Assembly (NCBI RefSeq): GCF_003312915.1
Contig: NZ_CP030261.1
Span: 1,488,001 to 1,552,000, forward strand
Source of the DNA: Flavobacterium fluviale
GTDB taxonomy: Bacteria > Bacteroidota > Bacteroidia > Flavobacteriales > Flavobacteriaceae
Length of the DNA: 64,000 nucleotides
Direction: 5' to 3'
Part shown: positions 28,311 to 37,652 of the stretch, piece by piece
Position numbering within the stretch: position 1 is the stretch's first letter
Layout of the letters: every line of letters begins with the position of its first letter
Made by a program: the position numbers and the translations under genes
Notes under the pieces: model-generated
Told to the model about the DNA's origin: nothing
What the model saw: only the letters and a program-made list of their open reading frames with translations
Databases searched by the model: none

Positions 28311-28350
28311 AAAACTTCATCATTCCTAGTTAATCGATGAAGTTTTTTTT
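28311..28350 (+). terminator. Terminator after pdhB
   Basis: AAAACTTCATC (28311-28321) pairs with GATGAAGTTTT (28336-28346), followed by a long T-run. The 3' arm contains an ATG at 28337 that would extend the next gene, so that ATG is unlikely to be its start. Confidence 0.8.
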
Positions 28351-28357
28351 TGCCCAA

Positions 28358-30862
28358 ATGATGAAAAGAATAATTTTACTCAGCCTATTTTTTGTATTCG
28401 CATTTGCGACTATTGCTACTGCACAAACGAAAGTGAGTGGAATTGTTTTGGACAAATCTAATCAGCCGATACCTTTTGCAAATGTTGTTTTTAAAGGTTC
28501 AAATACTGGAATCGTTTCTAATGAAGATGGTCGTTTTTATTTGGAATCGCCAAATACCTATACTGCATTATTAGTTACTTCGGCAGGATTTTCAGATAAA
28601 GAAGTCCCTTTGGAAAAAGCAGTAAATTATAATTTCAAAATTGTTTTAGGCGAAGCCGAAGCCTTAAACGAAGTTGTAATATTTACAGGAAAAACATCCA
28701 AGAAAAACAATCCGGCATTAGATATTTTGAGGAAAATATGGGAAAGAAAACGTAAAAACGGACTTTACCAATTCAATCAATATCAAATGCAGAAGTATGA
28801 AAAAGTAGAATTTGACATGAATACTATCGATAGTGCTTTCATGAAAAACAAACTTTTCAAGGGAATGGAGTTTATCTTTAATCATGTTGATACTTCGGAT
28901 GTTACTGGAAAAACTTATCTGCCCATTTTCATCAACGAATCTGTTTATGATGTTTACGGGGATAATAAACTAAAGAAAGTAAAAGAAAACCTAACCGGAA
29001 ATAAAATGTCTGGTTTTAATGGAAATCAGCAGATTTTATCATTTGTAAAAGACCTTTATTCCGATTATAATATTTACGATAATCACCTTAAATTTTTTGA
29101 TAAAAGCTTCACAAGTCCGCTTTCGAGAACGGGAATTGATGTTTATAATTATGTGTTAAAAGACAGTGCGTATATTGATAAAAAATGGTGTTACAATATT
29201 GTTTTCTATCCAAGACGTAAAAACGAATTGACCTTTAAAGGTGATTTTTGGGTAAACGATTCTACTTTTGCAATCAAAAAAATCAATATGGGCGTAACTA
29301 AAAGCGCCAATATTAACTGGGTAAAAGATATTTATATCGAGCAGGAGTTTGAAGTAGAAAACGATTCGGTTTTCCTTTTGACCCGTGATTATATGATGTC
29401 TGATTTTGCTTTGAACAAGAAAGAAAAATCAAAAGGAGTTTATGGAAAACGAACGACATTATATCGTAATCATAAATTCAATATTCAGAAACCAGAGAAA
29501 TTCTATAAAGAAGAAGTCAATTTTATAGACAATGCCGTCTATGAACGACCGCCTGAATTCTGGGAAGAAAATCGTTTTGAGAAATTAAATAAAGATGAAG
29601 CGGGCGTGTATAAAATGCTCGATACATTGCAAACGGTCAAGCGATTTAAGCAGTTGTATAATCTCGTCTCCATTTTAGGAAGCGGTTACATTGAATTTAA
29701 GAATTTCGATTACGGACCTATTTATTCGACCTTTGGTTATAATGAAGTTGAAGGTTTAAGATTAAGGGTAGGCGGAAGAACTTATTTTGGTCCAAATGAC
29801 CCTTGGCGTATTCAAGCTTACACAGCATATGGATTTGATGATAATAAATTCAAATACGGACTTTCAGGAAAATGGATGGTAGATAAGAAAAACCGAGTTA
29901 TTATTTCTGGAGGAAACAGGCGCGACATCGAGCAAATTGGAGCAAGTTTAACTACTACGAATGATGTTTTAGGACGAAGTTTCGCATCTTCTGCCTTATT
30001 TACAACTGGAAGTAACGGAAAGTTGACCAATATCAATCTGAGCAATGTTTCTGTTGAAATGGAGGCCAAGAAGAACTTTATTGTTTCGGCGGGATTTTCG
30101 TACCGAACATTAGAATCGGCTTCGAAAACTTTTAGTTTAGATTATTACACGACATTGCCAACTGCAGCAAATCCGGTGGGAGTTGTAAAAAGCGATGTAA
30201 AACAAACAGAAGCAAATATTCAGTTTGAATATATGCCCAACCGAAAAACGATTGGTTACGGTGTAGAGAGAGATTTAGTAGACAGCCCTTTCAGTCATTT
30301 CTTTGTAAACTTTAGTTACGGTCTTAAAGGAGTTATGGATAGTGATTTTGCTTACGAAAAAATACAGATTTTTTATAAACAGCCTATTATAATCGGACCA
30401 TTAGGAAGATCAAATATTATAGTAGAAACTGGAAAAACCTTTGGAACAATTCCGTTAGGATTGATGAGTGTAATTCCAGGTAACCAAACTTATTTTACGA
30501 TCGAAAATACGTTTAGTAATTTGAATTTCTACGAGTTTGTTACAGATCAATACACAACTTTGCAATGGAATCATGATTTTGGTGGAAGATTATTTGCCAG
30601 AATTCCATTTATGAGAAAATTAAACTGGAGAGAATTTATAGGAGTAAGAGCTGTTCATGGAACGATTTCTGATGCTAATCGCGCCATTAATGCTTCTGGA
30701 TTACCTTATAATGCTCCTGAAAAAGTATACTGGGAATACAACGCCGGAATTGGAAATATCTTTAAAGTTTTCAGACTTGATTTTTCGTGGAGAGGAAACT
30801 ATTTAGATATGCCAGACGCCCACAAATTTGCTATAAAAGGATCTTTCGGATTCTATTTTTAA
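28358..30862 (+). CDS. DUF5686 / carboxypeptidase-like regulatory domain outer-membrane protein
   Basis: About 834 residues with a signal peptide (MMKRIILLSLFFVFAFATIATA). A carboxypeptidase-like regulatory (CarboxypepD_reg-like) domain follows at about 25-105 (VSGIVLDKSNQPIPFANVVFKGSNTG), then the DUF5686 region with beta-rich, Tyr/Phe-rich sequence to the C-terminus (AIKGSFGFYF), typical of an outer-membrane barrel. The family is widespread in Bacteroidota and its function is unknown. The open frame starts at 28337, but that ATG lies in the pdhB terminator hairpin. ATG 28358 or 28361 puts the signal peptide at the N-terminus. Confidence 0.82.
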   Translation: MMKRIILLSLFFVFAFATIATAQTKVSGIVLDKSNQPIPFANVVFKGSNTGIVSNEDGRFYLESPNTYTALLVTSAGFSDKEVPLEKAVNYNFKIVLGEAEALNEVVIFTGKTSKKNNPALDILRKIWERKRKNGLYQFNQYQMQKYEKVEFDMNTIDSAFMKNKLFKGMEFIFNHVDTSDVTGKTYLPIFINESVYDVYGDNKLKKVKENLTGNKMSGFNGNQQILSFVKDLYSDYNIYDNHLKFFDKSFTSPLSRTGIDVYNYVLKDSAYIDKKWCYNIVFYPRRKNELTFKGDFWVNDSTFAIKKINMGVTKSANINWVKDIYIEQEFEVENDSVFLLTRDYMMSDFALNKKEKSKGVYGKRTTLYRNHKFNIQKPEKFYKEEVNFIDNAVYERPPEFWEENRFEKLNKDEAGVYKMLDTLQTVKRFKQLYNLVSILGSGYIEFKNFDYGPIYSTFGYNEVEGLRLRVGGRTYFGPNDPWRIQAYTAYGFDDNKFKYGLSGKWMVDKKNRVIISGGNRRDIEQIGASLTTTNDVLGRSFASSALFTTGSNGKLTNINLSNVSVEMEAKKNFIVSAGFSYRTLESASKTFSLDYYTTLPTAANPVGVVKSDVKQTEANIQFEYMPNRKTIGYGVERDLVDSPFSHFFVNFSYGLKGVMDSDFAYEKIQIFYKQPIIIGPLGRSNIIVETGKTFGTIPLGLMSVIPGNQTYFTIENTFSNLNFYEFVTDQYTTLQWNHDFGGRLFARIPFMRKLNWREFIGVRAVHGTISDANRAINASGLPYNAPEKVYWEYNAGIGNIFKVFRLDFSWRGNYLDMPDAHKFAIKGSFGFYF

Positions 30863-30897
30863 GTTTTTAGATGAGGTTCAGAGGTACAAAGTTACAA

Positions 30898-30932
30898 AGT
30901 CGCAAAGGTTTAAAATCTTTGCGGCTTTTTTG
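30898..30932 (+). terminator. Terminator after the DUF5686 gene
   Basis: CGCAAAG (30901-30907) pairs with CTTTGCG (30917-30923), with flanking AG/CT pairs and a T-run after. Confidence 0.75.
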
Positions 30933-31059
30933 TTTGAGCCAGATTTTGCAGATTCTTAATTTTTGTTAAATTTAAAAATCTGTAAAATCTGCTTGAAAAA
31001 ACTTTATTCCTGCGGAATTCTTTTTTCTTTAATTTTGAAATAGATTTAAAGTAAAACCC

Positions 31060-31659
31060 ATGCAGGAAGCCATCGATTTTCTAATCAATAAAAATCCAAT
31101 ATTTCGAGAGATAATCGAGAAGTATGGACTTCCGGCAATTCCGAAACGACCGCAGGGATTTGAGACTTTGGTTTTATTAATACTTGAACAGCAGGTTTCT
31201 ATAGATTCGGCGAAAGCCGCATTCTTAAAAATTAAAGCATGTACTACTTGCAATCCAGAAACTATGGCTGTTCTTCCCGATCAAGAATATCGAAATCTTG
31301 GTGTCAGCCGTCAGAAAACAAAATACATTAAGATTTTAGCGGAAGCAATTTTAAATAAAGAACTAGACGTTGAAAGTCTGGCTTCAAAATCGGCAAAGCA
31401 AGTCCGCGAAGAACTTATAAAACTGAAAGGCATTGGCAACTGGACGATAGATATTTATTTAATGTTTTGTCTGCAAGAGTCAGATTTGATCCCGTTAGGA
31501 GATATTGCAGTCGTAAATACGATAAAAGAATTGCTGAATATTCACGACAAACAGGAAATGGAAATCCATGCCGAACAATGGAGTCCGTATCGATCTTATG
31601 CGACCTATTTGCTCTGGCATTACTACTTAAATAAGCGAAACAGAAAAATTACCTATTAA
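31060..31659 (+). CDS. DNA-3-methyladenine glycosylase II-type (HhH-GPD)
   Basis: A 199-residue base-excision glycosylase of the AlkA/HhH-GPD family. The helix-hairpin-helix is LIKLKGIGNWTIDIYLMFCL, and the catalytic aspartate follows in DLIPLGDIAV. It also has FETLVLLILEQQVSIDSAKAAF, the conserved first helix. It lacks the N-terminal AlkA extra domain and the iron-sulfur cluster of EndoIII. It removes alkylated purines from DNA. Confidence 0.88.
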   Translation: MQEAIDFLINKNPIFREIIEKYGLPAIPKRPQGFETLVLLILEQQVSIDSAKAAFLKIKACTTCNPETMAVLPDQEYRNLGVSRQKTKYIKILAEAILNKELDVESLASKSAKQVREELIKLKGIGNWTIDIYLMFCLQESDLIPLGDIAVVNTIKELLNIHDKQEMEIHAEQWSPYRSYATYLLWHYYLNKRNRKITY

Positions 31660-31707
31660 ATGCTTGTTTTTTAAACTCTAATGAGGATAATTTAACCTTG
31701 TTTTTTA

Positions 31708-31737
31708 TTGTAAAACTGGATTCTTTAGTTATTTTTG
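31708..31737 (+). promoter_or_regulatory. Promoter of ppa
   Basis: TTG at 31708-31710, a 19-nt spacer, and TATTTTTG at 31730-31737 match the Bacteroidota -33/-7 consensus, 34 bp before the ppa ATG. Confidence 0.7.
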
Positions 31738-31770
31738 CAACCGAAATTATAGAAACAATAAAAAACGAAA

Positions 31771-32301
31771 ATGACCGCAGACAAATTAACGACTTTCGAT
31801 GTATTAATCGAAATACCAAGAGGAAGCAGAAATAAATACGAGTACGATTTTGAAATTAAAAGAATGCGTTTCGACAGAATGTTATTCTCTTCAATGATGT
31901 ACCCAGCAGATTACGGATTTATTCCAGAAACTTTAGCTTTAGACGGTGATCCTCTTGATGTATTGGTTTTAGTAAACGAACCAACTTTTCCTGGATGTGT
32001 TATGGAAGTTAAGCCAATTGGTGTTTTCCACATGGCAGATGATAAAGGACCAGATGAAAAAATTATTTGTGTACCAGTTTCAGATCCAATCTGGAATTCA
32101 TTAACAGATTTATCAGATATCAACCCTCACTTAGTTAAAGAAATTGAGCACTTCTTCCAAGTTTACAAAGATCTTGAAAACAAGAAAGTAGATGTTGAAG
32201 GTTGGGGAGATGTGAACGAAGCATTTGAAATTATTGCTGAGTGTACAAAACGTTTTAACGATATTGAAAATAAACCAGAGGGATTATTTAGTATTAAATA
32301 A
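31771..32301 (+). CDS. ppa: Inorganic pyrophosphatase (soluble, family I)
   Basis: A 176-residue cytoplasmic PPase that hydrolyses PPi to phosphate. The metal-binding signature is LDGDPLDVLVLV, and IPRGSRNKYEYDFE, SSMMYPADYGFIPETL and DKGPDEKIICVPVSDP are also typical. It stands next to the membrane pyrophosphatase gene, but a strong terminator separates them. Confidence 0.96.
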   Translation: MTADKLTTFDVLIEIPRGSRNKYEYDFEIKRMRFDRMLFSSMMYPADYGFIPETLALDGDPLDVLVLVNEPTFPGCVMEVKPIGVFHMADDKGPDEKIICVPVSDPIWNSLTDLSDINPHLVKEIEHFFQVYKDLENKKVDVEGWGDVNEAFEIIAECTKRFNDIENKPEGLFSIK

Positions 32302-32321
32302 TTTAAGGTTCCATATTTTAT

Positions 32322-32358
32322 AAAAAAAGCAATACTCCGTCAGGAGTATTGCTTTTTT
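32322..32358 (+). terminator. Terminator after ppa
   Basis: AGCAATACTCC and GGAGTATTGCT form a perfect 11-bp stem with a 4-nt GTCA loop, and A/T runs on both sides. Confidence 0.9.
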
Positions 32359-32412
32359 GTTTAAATTCGTTTCAGTTAGATTGTTGACTATTAACCAAAA
32401 CCATTAAAAATT

Positions 32413-34956
32413 ATGAATGCATTTATGATTTATCTGCCAATTGTGATGGCAGTTTTAGGATTACTTTTCATGGGAATAAAAAGGACTTGGGTTTTAAAAC
32501 AAGATGCTGGTGATGGCAAGATGAAAGAGATTTCAGATTACATCTACGAAGGAGCCTTAGCCTTTCTAAAAGCCGAATATAAATTATTAACCATATTTGT
32601 AATTATTGCCAGTTTAGCCTTGGCAGGAATTACTTTTATTCCGGGTGTAAAAACACATTTATTAATCGTAATTGCATTTATTTTTGGAGCATTATTTTCG
32701 GCTTATGCTGGAAATATTGGAATGAAAATAGCAACCAAAACAAACGTTAGAACAACTCAGGCTGCGCGAACAAGCCTTCCTCAAGCCTTAAAAGTATCTT
32801 TTGGCGGCGGAACTGTAATGGGGTTAGGAGTTGCAGGTTTAGCCGTTTTAGGGTTAACAGCCTTCTTTATCATTTTCTTTAATCTTTTTTCTGACGGAGT
32901 TTGGAAAGATACCGAAACAATGACTGTTGTTTTAGAGACATTAGCTGGATTTTCACTTGGTGCCGAATCAATCGCTTTGTTTGCCAGAGTTGGAGGCGGA
33001 ATCTACACAAAAGCTGCCGATGTTGGTGCCGATTTAGTTGGTAAAGTTGAAGCCGGAATTCCAGAAGATGATCCTCGTAATCCTGCAACAATCGCAGATA
33101 ATGTTGGAGATAATGTTGGAGACGTTGCCGGAATGGGAGCCGATTTGTTTGGTTCGTATGTGGCAACCGTTTTGGCCGCAATGGTGCTTGGAAATTATGT
33201 GATTAAAGATATGGGCGGAAGTATCAATGATGCTTTTGGCGGCATTGGTCCAATTTTACTTCCAATGGCAATTGCTGGTTTCGGAATTATATTCTCAATT
33301 ATTGGGACACTTTTAGTCAAAATTTCAGATGATAATGCAAAAGAAGCGCAAGTACAGAAAGCATTAAATATAGGAAACTGGGTTTCGATTGCTTTAACGG
33401 CTGTTGCGTGTTTCTTTTTAGTACAATACATGCTTCCAGAAACGATGCAGATGAGTTTTTTTGGTGAAGGATCAAAAGCTATTTCTTCATTAAGAGTTTT
33501 CTATGCTACTTTGGTAGGATTAATTGTTGGCGGTGCTATTTCGTCAGTAACAGAATATTATACGGGATTGGGAACAAAACCAGTATTGGCAATTGTTCAA
33601 AAATCATCTACAGGAGCGGGAACAAACGTAATTGCTGGTTTGGCAACTGGAATGATTTCTACTTTTCCAACCGTATTATTGTTCGCTGGAGCCATCTGGA
33701 TTTCGTATGCTTTGGCAGGATTTTATGGAGTAGCTTTGGCAGCATCAGCAATGATGGCAACAACAGCAATGCAATTAGCAATTGATGCTTTCGGACCAAT
33801 TTCTGATAACGCTGGAGGAATTGCAGAAATGAGCGAATTACCAAAAGAAGTTCGTACGAGAACGGATATTTTAGATTCTGTTGGAAACACAACCGCAGCA
33901 ACAGGAAAAGGTTTTGCAATTGCATCTGCAGCTTTAACTTCACTAGCATTATTTGCAGCTTATGTAACTTTTACAGGAATTGACGGAATTAATATTTTTA
34001 AAGCACCAGTTTTAGCAATGTTATTTGTCGGAGGCATGATTCCAGTGGTTTTCTCGGCTTTGGCGATGAATTCTGTTGGAAAAGCAGCGATGGATATGGT
34101 TTACGAAGTACGCCGTCAGTTCAAGGAAATTCCTGGAATTATGGAAGGAACTGGAAAACCAGAGTACGGAAAATGTGTTGAGATTTCTACAAAAGCGGCT
34201 TTACGCGAAATGATGCTTCCCGGGATTTTGACAATTGGTTTTCCAATTATAATTGTTTTGATTGGTAAATTAGTTTATGGAGATAATAATCAGTTGATAG
34301 CAGAAATGTTAGGAGGATATATGGCAGGGGTTACGGTTTCTGGAGTTCTTTGGGCAGTTTTCCAAAACAATGCTGGAGGAGCTTGGGATAATGCTAAAAA
34401 ATCTTTTGAAGCAGGAGTTATGATTAATGGAGAAATGACATATAAAGGCTCTGATGCACATAAAGCTGCAGTTACTGGAGATACAGTTGGAGATCCATTT
34501 AAAGATACTTCTGGGCCATCTATGAATATTTTAATTAAATTGACCTGTCTAATCGGATTGGTAATTGCACCAATTTTGGGAGAAGGAAATCCTCCATCCG
34601 ATATAGCCGCTAATGCTTCTTGTTGTTCAAAAACCGAAATGCACGCGGGAATTTCTAAATGCGGAGATATATCAGGAATGACAAAAGAAGAATGTGTGAA
34701 AATGTGCAAAGAAAAAGGCTGTTCTCCAGAAGAAACAGCAAAATGCCTGGCACATTTCGATACAACTGGAAAATATCAAAAAACAGATTGTTTTGATACA
34801 AGTAAATACGAAAAGAAATCGGTTCGCGTGGAGGTTAAAAATATAAACGGAAAAACGACTGGAACTGTTACTAAAACAGAAAACGGCAAAACAACTACAG
34901 AAGCTTACGAAGGGACCGAAGAAGAAGTACAGGCAAAAATTAACGCTGCGCAATAA
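32413..34956 (+). CDS. hppA: Membrane-bound ion-pumping pyrophosphatase with Cys-rich tail
   Basis: An 847-residue integral membrane PPase that couples PPi hydrolysis to H+ or Na+ pumping. The catalytic loop GGGIYTKAADVGADLVGKVE, EDDPRNPATIADNVGDNVGD and the later ISDNAGGIAEMSELP are intact. GNTTAATGKG has Ala and Gly at the positions that mark the K+-dependent group. Unusually, about 120 residues follow the last helix: from about residue 726 there are eight cysteines (SCCSK, KCGD, EEC, KMC, KGC, AKC, TDC), then a Lys/Thr-rich acidic tail. In known M-PPases the C-terminus faces the periplasm, so this domain is probably outside the cytoplasm. Confidence 0.93.
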   Translation: MNAFMIYLPIVMAVLGLLFMGIKRTWVLKQDAGDGKMKEISDYIYEGALAFLKAEYKLLTIFVIIASLALAGITFIPGVKTHLLIVIAFIFGALFSAYAGNIGMKIATKTNVRTTQAARTSLPQALKVSFGGGTVMGLGVAGLAVLGLTAFFIIFFNLFSDGVWKDTETMTVVLETLAGFSLGAESIALFARVGGGIYTKAADVGADLVGKVEAGIPEDDPRNPATIADNVGDNVGDVAGMGADLFGSYVATVLAAMVLGNYVIKDMGGSINDAFGGIGPILLPMAIAGFGIIFSIIGTLLVKISDDNAKEAQVQKALNIGNWVSIALTAVACFFLVQYMLPETMQMSFFGEGSKAISSLRVFYATLVGLIVGGAISSVTEYYTGLGTKPVLAIVQKSSTGAGTNVIAGLATGMISTFPTVLLFAGAIWISYALAGFYGVALAASAMMATTAMQLAIDAFGPISDNAGGIAEMSELPKEVRTRTDILDSVGNTTAATGKGFAIASAALTSLALFAAYVTFTGIDGINIFKAPVLAMLFVGGMIPVVFSALAMNSVGKAAMDMVYEVRRQFKEIPGIMEGTGKPEYGKCVEISTKAALREMMLPGILTIGFPIIIVLIGKLVYGDNNQLIAEMLGGYMAGVTVSGVLWAVFQNNAGGAWDNAKKSFEAGVMINGEMTYKGSDAHKAAVTGDTVGDPFKDTSGPSMNILIKLTCLIGLVIAPILGEGNPPSDIAANASCCSKTEMHAGISKCGDISGMTKEECVKMCKEKGCSPEETAKCLAHFDTTGKYQKTDCFDTSKYEKKSVRVEVKNINGKTTGTVTKTENGKTTTEAYEGTEEEVQAKINAAQ

Positions 34957-34977
34957 AAAACAACATTATCTATATCT

Positions 34978-35008
34978 ATCCTAACAGGTTTCCAAAACCT
35001 GTTAGGAT
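34978..35008. repeat. Perfect 14-bp dyad with CCA loop
   Basis: ATCCTAACAGGTTT (34978-34991) and AAACCTGTTAGGAT (34995-35008) are exact inverted copies. No T-run follows on the + strand, so it is more like a REP-type palindrome than a terminator. Confidence 0.6.
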
Positions 35009-35021
35009 CATAATCAAAAGA

Positions 35022-35060
35022 AAAGCCTCTAAATAATATTTTTTAGAGGCTCCTTTTATT
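35022..35060. terminator. Terminator between hppA and the deoxynucleoside kinase gene
   Basis: AGCCTCTAAA pairs with TTTAGAGGCT around an A/T loop, followed by CCTTTT. It sits between convergent genes. Confidence 0.7.
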
Positions 35061-35085
35061 TATTGTAAATCTGTGTAATTCGTGT

Positions 35086-35700
35086 TTAAAACAATCCGTT
35101 TAATTCGGCATCAATTCTATTAATGATGTTACCTAAGTCTTCTGGATTGTCCACAAAATTGATATTGTCAACATCAATAATTAATAGTTTTCCTTTTGTA
35201 TAGGTCTGAATCCAAGCTTCATATCTTTCGTTCAAACGGCTTAAGTAATCGATAGAAATTGAGTTTTCGTACTCACGTCCGCGTTTGTGAATCTGCCCAA
35301 CTAGATTAGGAATAGAACTTCTTAAATAAATTAGTAAATCTGGTGGTTTTACCAAAGATTCCATTAATTCAAACAAAGAAGTATAATTTTCAAAATCGCG
35401 GCTTGTCATTAATCCCATCGAATATAAATTGGGAGCAAAAATATAAGCATCTTCATAAATCGTTCTGTCCTGAATGATTTTTTTACCGCTTTCGCGGATT
35501 TGCTGCACCTGGCGAAAACGGCTGTTCAAGAAATAAATCTGAAGGTTAAATGACCAGCGCTCCATTTGATGGTAAAAATCATCTAAATAAGGATTGTCAA
35601 CCACATCTTCATAATGTGGTTCCCATTTAAAATGTTTCGCTAATAATTTGGTCAGGGTAGTTTTTCCTGCGCCTATGTTTCCTGCTATTGCTATGTGCAT
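35086..35700 (-). CDS. Deoxynucleoside kinase
   Basis: A 204-residue P-loop kinase of the dNK/dGK family. It has IAGNIGAGKTTLTKLLA (Walker A), the DRTIYEDAYIFAPNL stretch with the conserved DR(S/T) motif, and LIYLRSSIPNLVGQIHKRGREYE (lid region). It phosphorylates deoxynucleosides for salvage. The start overlaps the stop of the upstream secreted-protein gene by one base, so translation is coupled. Confidence 0.9.
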   Translation of the reverse strand: MHIAIAGNIGAGKTTLTKLLAKHFKWEPHYEDVVDNPYLDDFYHQMERWSFNLQIYFLNSRFRQVQQIRESGKKIIQDRTIYEDAYIFAPNLYSMGLMTSRDFENYTSLFELMESLVKPPDLLIYLRSSIPNLVGQIHKRGREYENSISIDYLSRLNERYEAWIQTYTKGKLLIIDVDNINFVDNPEDLGNIINRIDAELNGLF

Positions 35701-36515
35701 TACGGTGTTACGATTTTATAATTTGATATATCTGTAGATGTAAAAATAGATAAAATTTGGTCTTTGTAATAAAAATTGTCAAAGGTTTTTTCTAAAATTT
35801 TAATCTCCAAAATTACTTCAGGATTAGATTTGCCAATCCCTTTAAAATACAGTAAACTATCTTTACTGAAGATATATTGTGCCGTATTAATTATTTCAAT
35901 TTTATCAAAGTCTGCTATTTTGCCTAATGAAGTAATTTTTCCAAAAATATCGCAGGAAAACCAATTGTTATTTTTGTCAATCCAATAGAAAGTATTAAAA
36001 TCGGTTTGATAATATTTAATTGGTTCAGTCAGCGGAATTGAAACGGTTTTATATTCGTTTTTTAAATAATCAAAAAGACCAATCTGCTGATTTAAAGTAT
36101 TGTAAATCCAAAGCTGATTTTGTGTGGACATTCCGATTGCTGAGACAACTATAGGCGTTTGATTCTGTGAAAAATTAATCTCAGTTATTTTATTTAGTTG
36201 ATTATCTAATAAAACGACACTATTGAAATCTTCATAAAACAAAACCATTTTTAAAGGATTCTGCAAATCTGCTTTGGTAATTTTTCCAAGTGAAACATTC
36301 TTGTATTCAAAAATTTCTTTCTCTTTTATTTTACTAAAAACATTATTCGTTATCTGATAAGAATATCCAAAAGCGTCGTAACCTAAAAATTTATCTGAGT
36401 TATTTTTAAAATGAGAAATTAGCACTGGATTTATATCTGAATTCTGGGCATTCAGCACATGGAAACTGCAGCAGACACATAAAAAGAATAAGAATTTTGA
36501 CACAGTTTTACGCAT
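35700..36515 (-). CDS. Secreted hypothetical protein, beta-propeller-like
   Basis: A 271-residue protein with a signal peptide (LFFLCVCCSFHVLNA). The rest consists of short beta-strand repeats with aromatic/Asp turns (KMVLFYEDFNSVVLLDNQLN, QLWIYNTLNQQIGLFDYL, TFYWIDKNNNWFSCD), suggestive of a small beta-propeller. I do not recognise a specific function. It is cotranscribed with the deoxynucleoside kinase (1-bp overlap). Confidence 0.65.
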   Translation of the reverse strand: MRKTVSKFLFFLCVCCSFHVLNAQNSDINPVLISHFKNNSDKFLGYDAFGYSYQITNNVFSKIKEKEIFEYKNVSLGKITKADLQNPLKMVLFYEDFNSVVLLDNQLNKITEINFSQNQTPIVVSAIGMSTQNQLWIYNTLNQQIGLFDYLKNEYKTVSIPLTEPIKYYQTDFNTFYWIDKNNNWFSCDIFGKITSLGKIADFDKIEIINTAQYIFSKDSLLYFKGIGKSNPEVILEIKILEKTFDNFYYKDQILSIFTSTDISNYKIVTP

Positions 36516-36678
36516 TAGAAATAAATTTACAAGAGTACCAAATTACAAAAATACCTACTTAGAAGTTTAAATTTAGTATTTAAACCTTTTTTAATTGTAA
36601 TAGTCTAAGAAATAAGGGCTTTTGTCTATGCCGTAGGACTATTTATATATTTTATTTTTAGTACTTTTAAATTAATAA

Positions 36679-36686
36679 TACATTTG
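36679..36686 (+). promoter_or_regulatory. -7 element for the GLPGLI operon
   Basis: TACATTTG fits TAnnTTTG, 44 bp upstream of the start. Confidence 0.45.
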
Positions 36687-36729
36687 ATTGTAAGTTTTCT
36701 CGGATTTACCCACTTTTAAAGAAAAATAA

Positions 36730-37614
36730 ATGAAGAAAATATTTTTTTATATGTCGTTGATGCTTGTATGTACACAAATTCAAGCTCAAAAAGATTTTCA
36801 AGGAATGGCTGTTTATGAGTCAAAAACGCAAGCGCCTAAGTTTGAAGGAATGCGCGGTAACAGAGATATAACACCCGAAATGCAAAAAAATATGGAAGAG
36901 CGTTTGAAAAAAATGCTCGAGAAAACTTTTATTTTAAATTTCGATAAATCAGCATCCATCTACAAAGAAGAAGAAAAATTAGACGCTCCAGGACAGCAAA
37001 ATGGTATGCGTATTATGTTTGGTTCCATGACAGGCGGGGGCGGTACTTTCTATAAAGATGTGAAAACAAAGTCTTACACCGTTGACAAAGAGTTTATGGG
37101 GAAAGAATTTTTGGTTGTTGATTCATTGCCAAAATTAAACTGGAAATTAGAACAGGAAACCAAACAAATTGGAGGGTACAATTGTTTTAAGGCGACAGCG
37201 GTAAAAGAACCTAGCAAGACCGATTTTAGAAATTTCAGACCTAAGAAAGCAGATGATAAAAAAGAGGACGAAAAAAAGACTTCTGGCGAAACAAAAACCA
37301 ATTTTGCAGACAATTTTGAGATGCCGAAAGAAATTTTGGTAACGGCTTGGTATACACCAGAAATTCCAGTAAATCAAGGTCCTGAAAATTATTGGGGACT
37401 TCCAGGTTTAATTTTAGAAATAAATGACGGAACAACTACAATTTTATGTTCGAAAATTGTTTTGAATGCCAAAGAGAAAGTGGAAATAAAACCGTCTAAA
37501 AAAGGAAAAGTAGTTTCGCAAAAAGATTACGATGAAACGGTTGTAAAAAAAATGGAAGAATTTAGGGAAATGAACCGCGGCCGTGCAGGCGGACCACCTC
37601 CAATGGGAAGATAA
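36730..37614 (+). CDS. GLPGLI family secreted protein
   Basis: A 294-residue protein with a signal peptide (MKKIFFYMSLMLVCTQIQA). It carries the signature that names the family (NYWGLPGLILEINDG) around residues 220-235. It ends with a Gly/Pro/Arg-rich tail (GRAGGPPPMGR), and its middle is Lys/Asp-rich. GLPGLI proteins are found in Bacteroidota, usually beside an outer-membrane receptor, as here (38 bp before the next gene). Molecular role unknown. Confidence 0.88.
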   Translation: MKKIFFYMSLMLVCTQIQAQKDFQGMAVYESKTQAPKFEGMRGNRDITPEMQKNMEERLKKMLEKTFILNFDKSASIYKEEEKLDAPGQQNGMRIMFGSMTGGGGTFYKDVKTKSYTVDKEFMGKEFLVVDSLPKLNWKLEQETKQIGGYNCFKATAVKEPSKTDFRNFRPKKADDKKEDEKKTSGETKTNFADNFEMPKEILVTAWYTPEIPVNQGPENYWGLPGLILEINDGTTTILCSKIVLNAKEKVEIKPSKKGKVVSQKDYDETVVKKMEEFREMNRGRAGGPPPMGR

Positions 37615-37652
37615 AAACCTGTTGATTTTTACCAGTCTAACCTTACCAATTA

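Noticed and set aside
34290-34953. Long antisense ORFs opposite hppA
   Set aside because: They are reverse-strand shadows of a well-supported gene, with unnatural composition and no recognisable domain.
34978-35008. 14-bp dyad after hppA as the hppA terminator
   Set aside because: No U-tract follows on the + strand; the next hairpin (35022-35060) is a better terminator.
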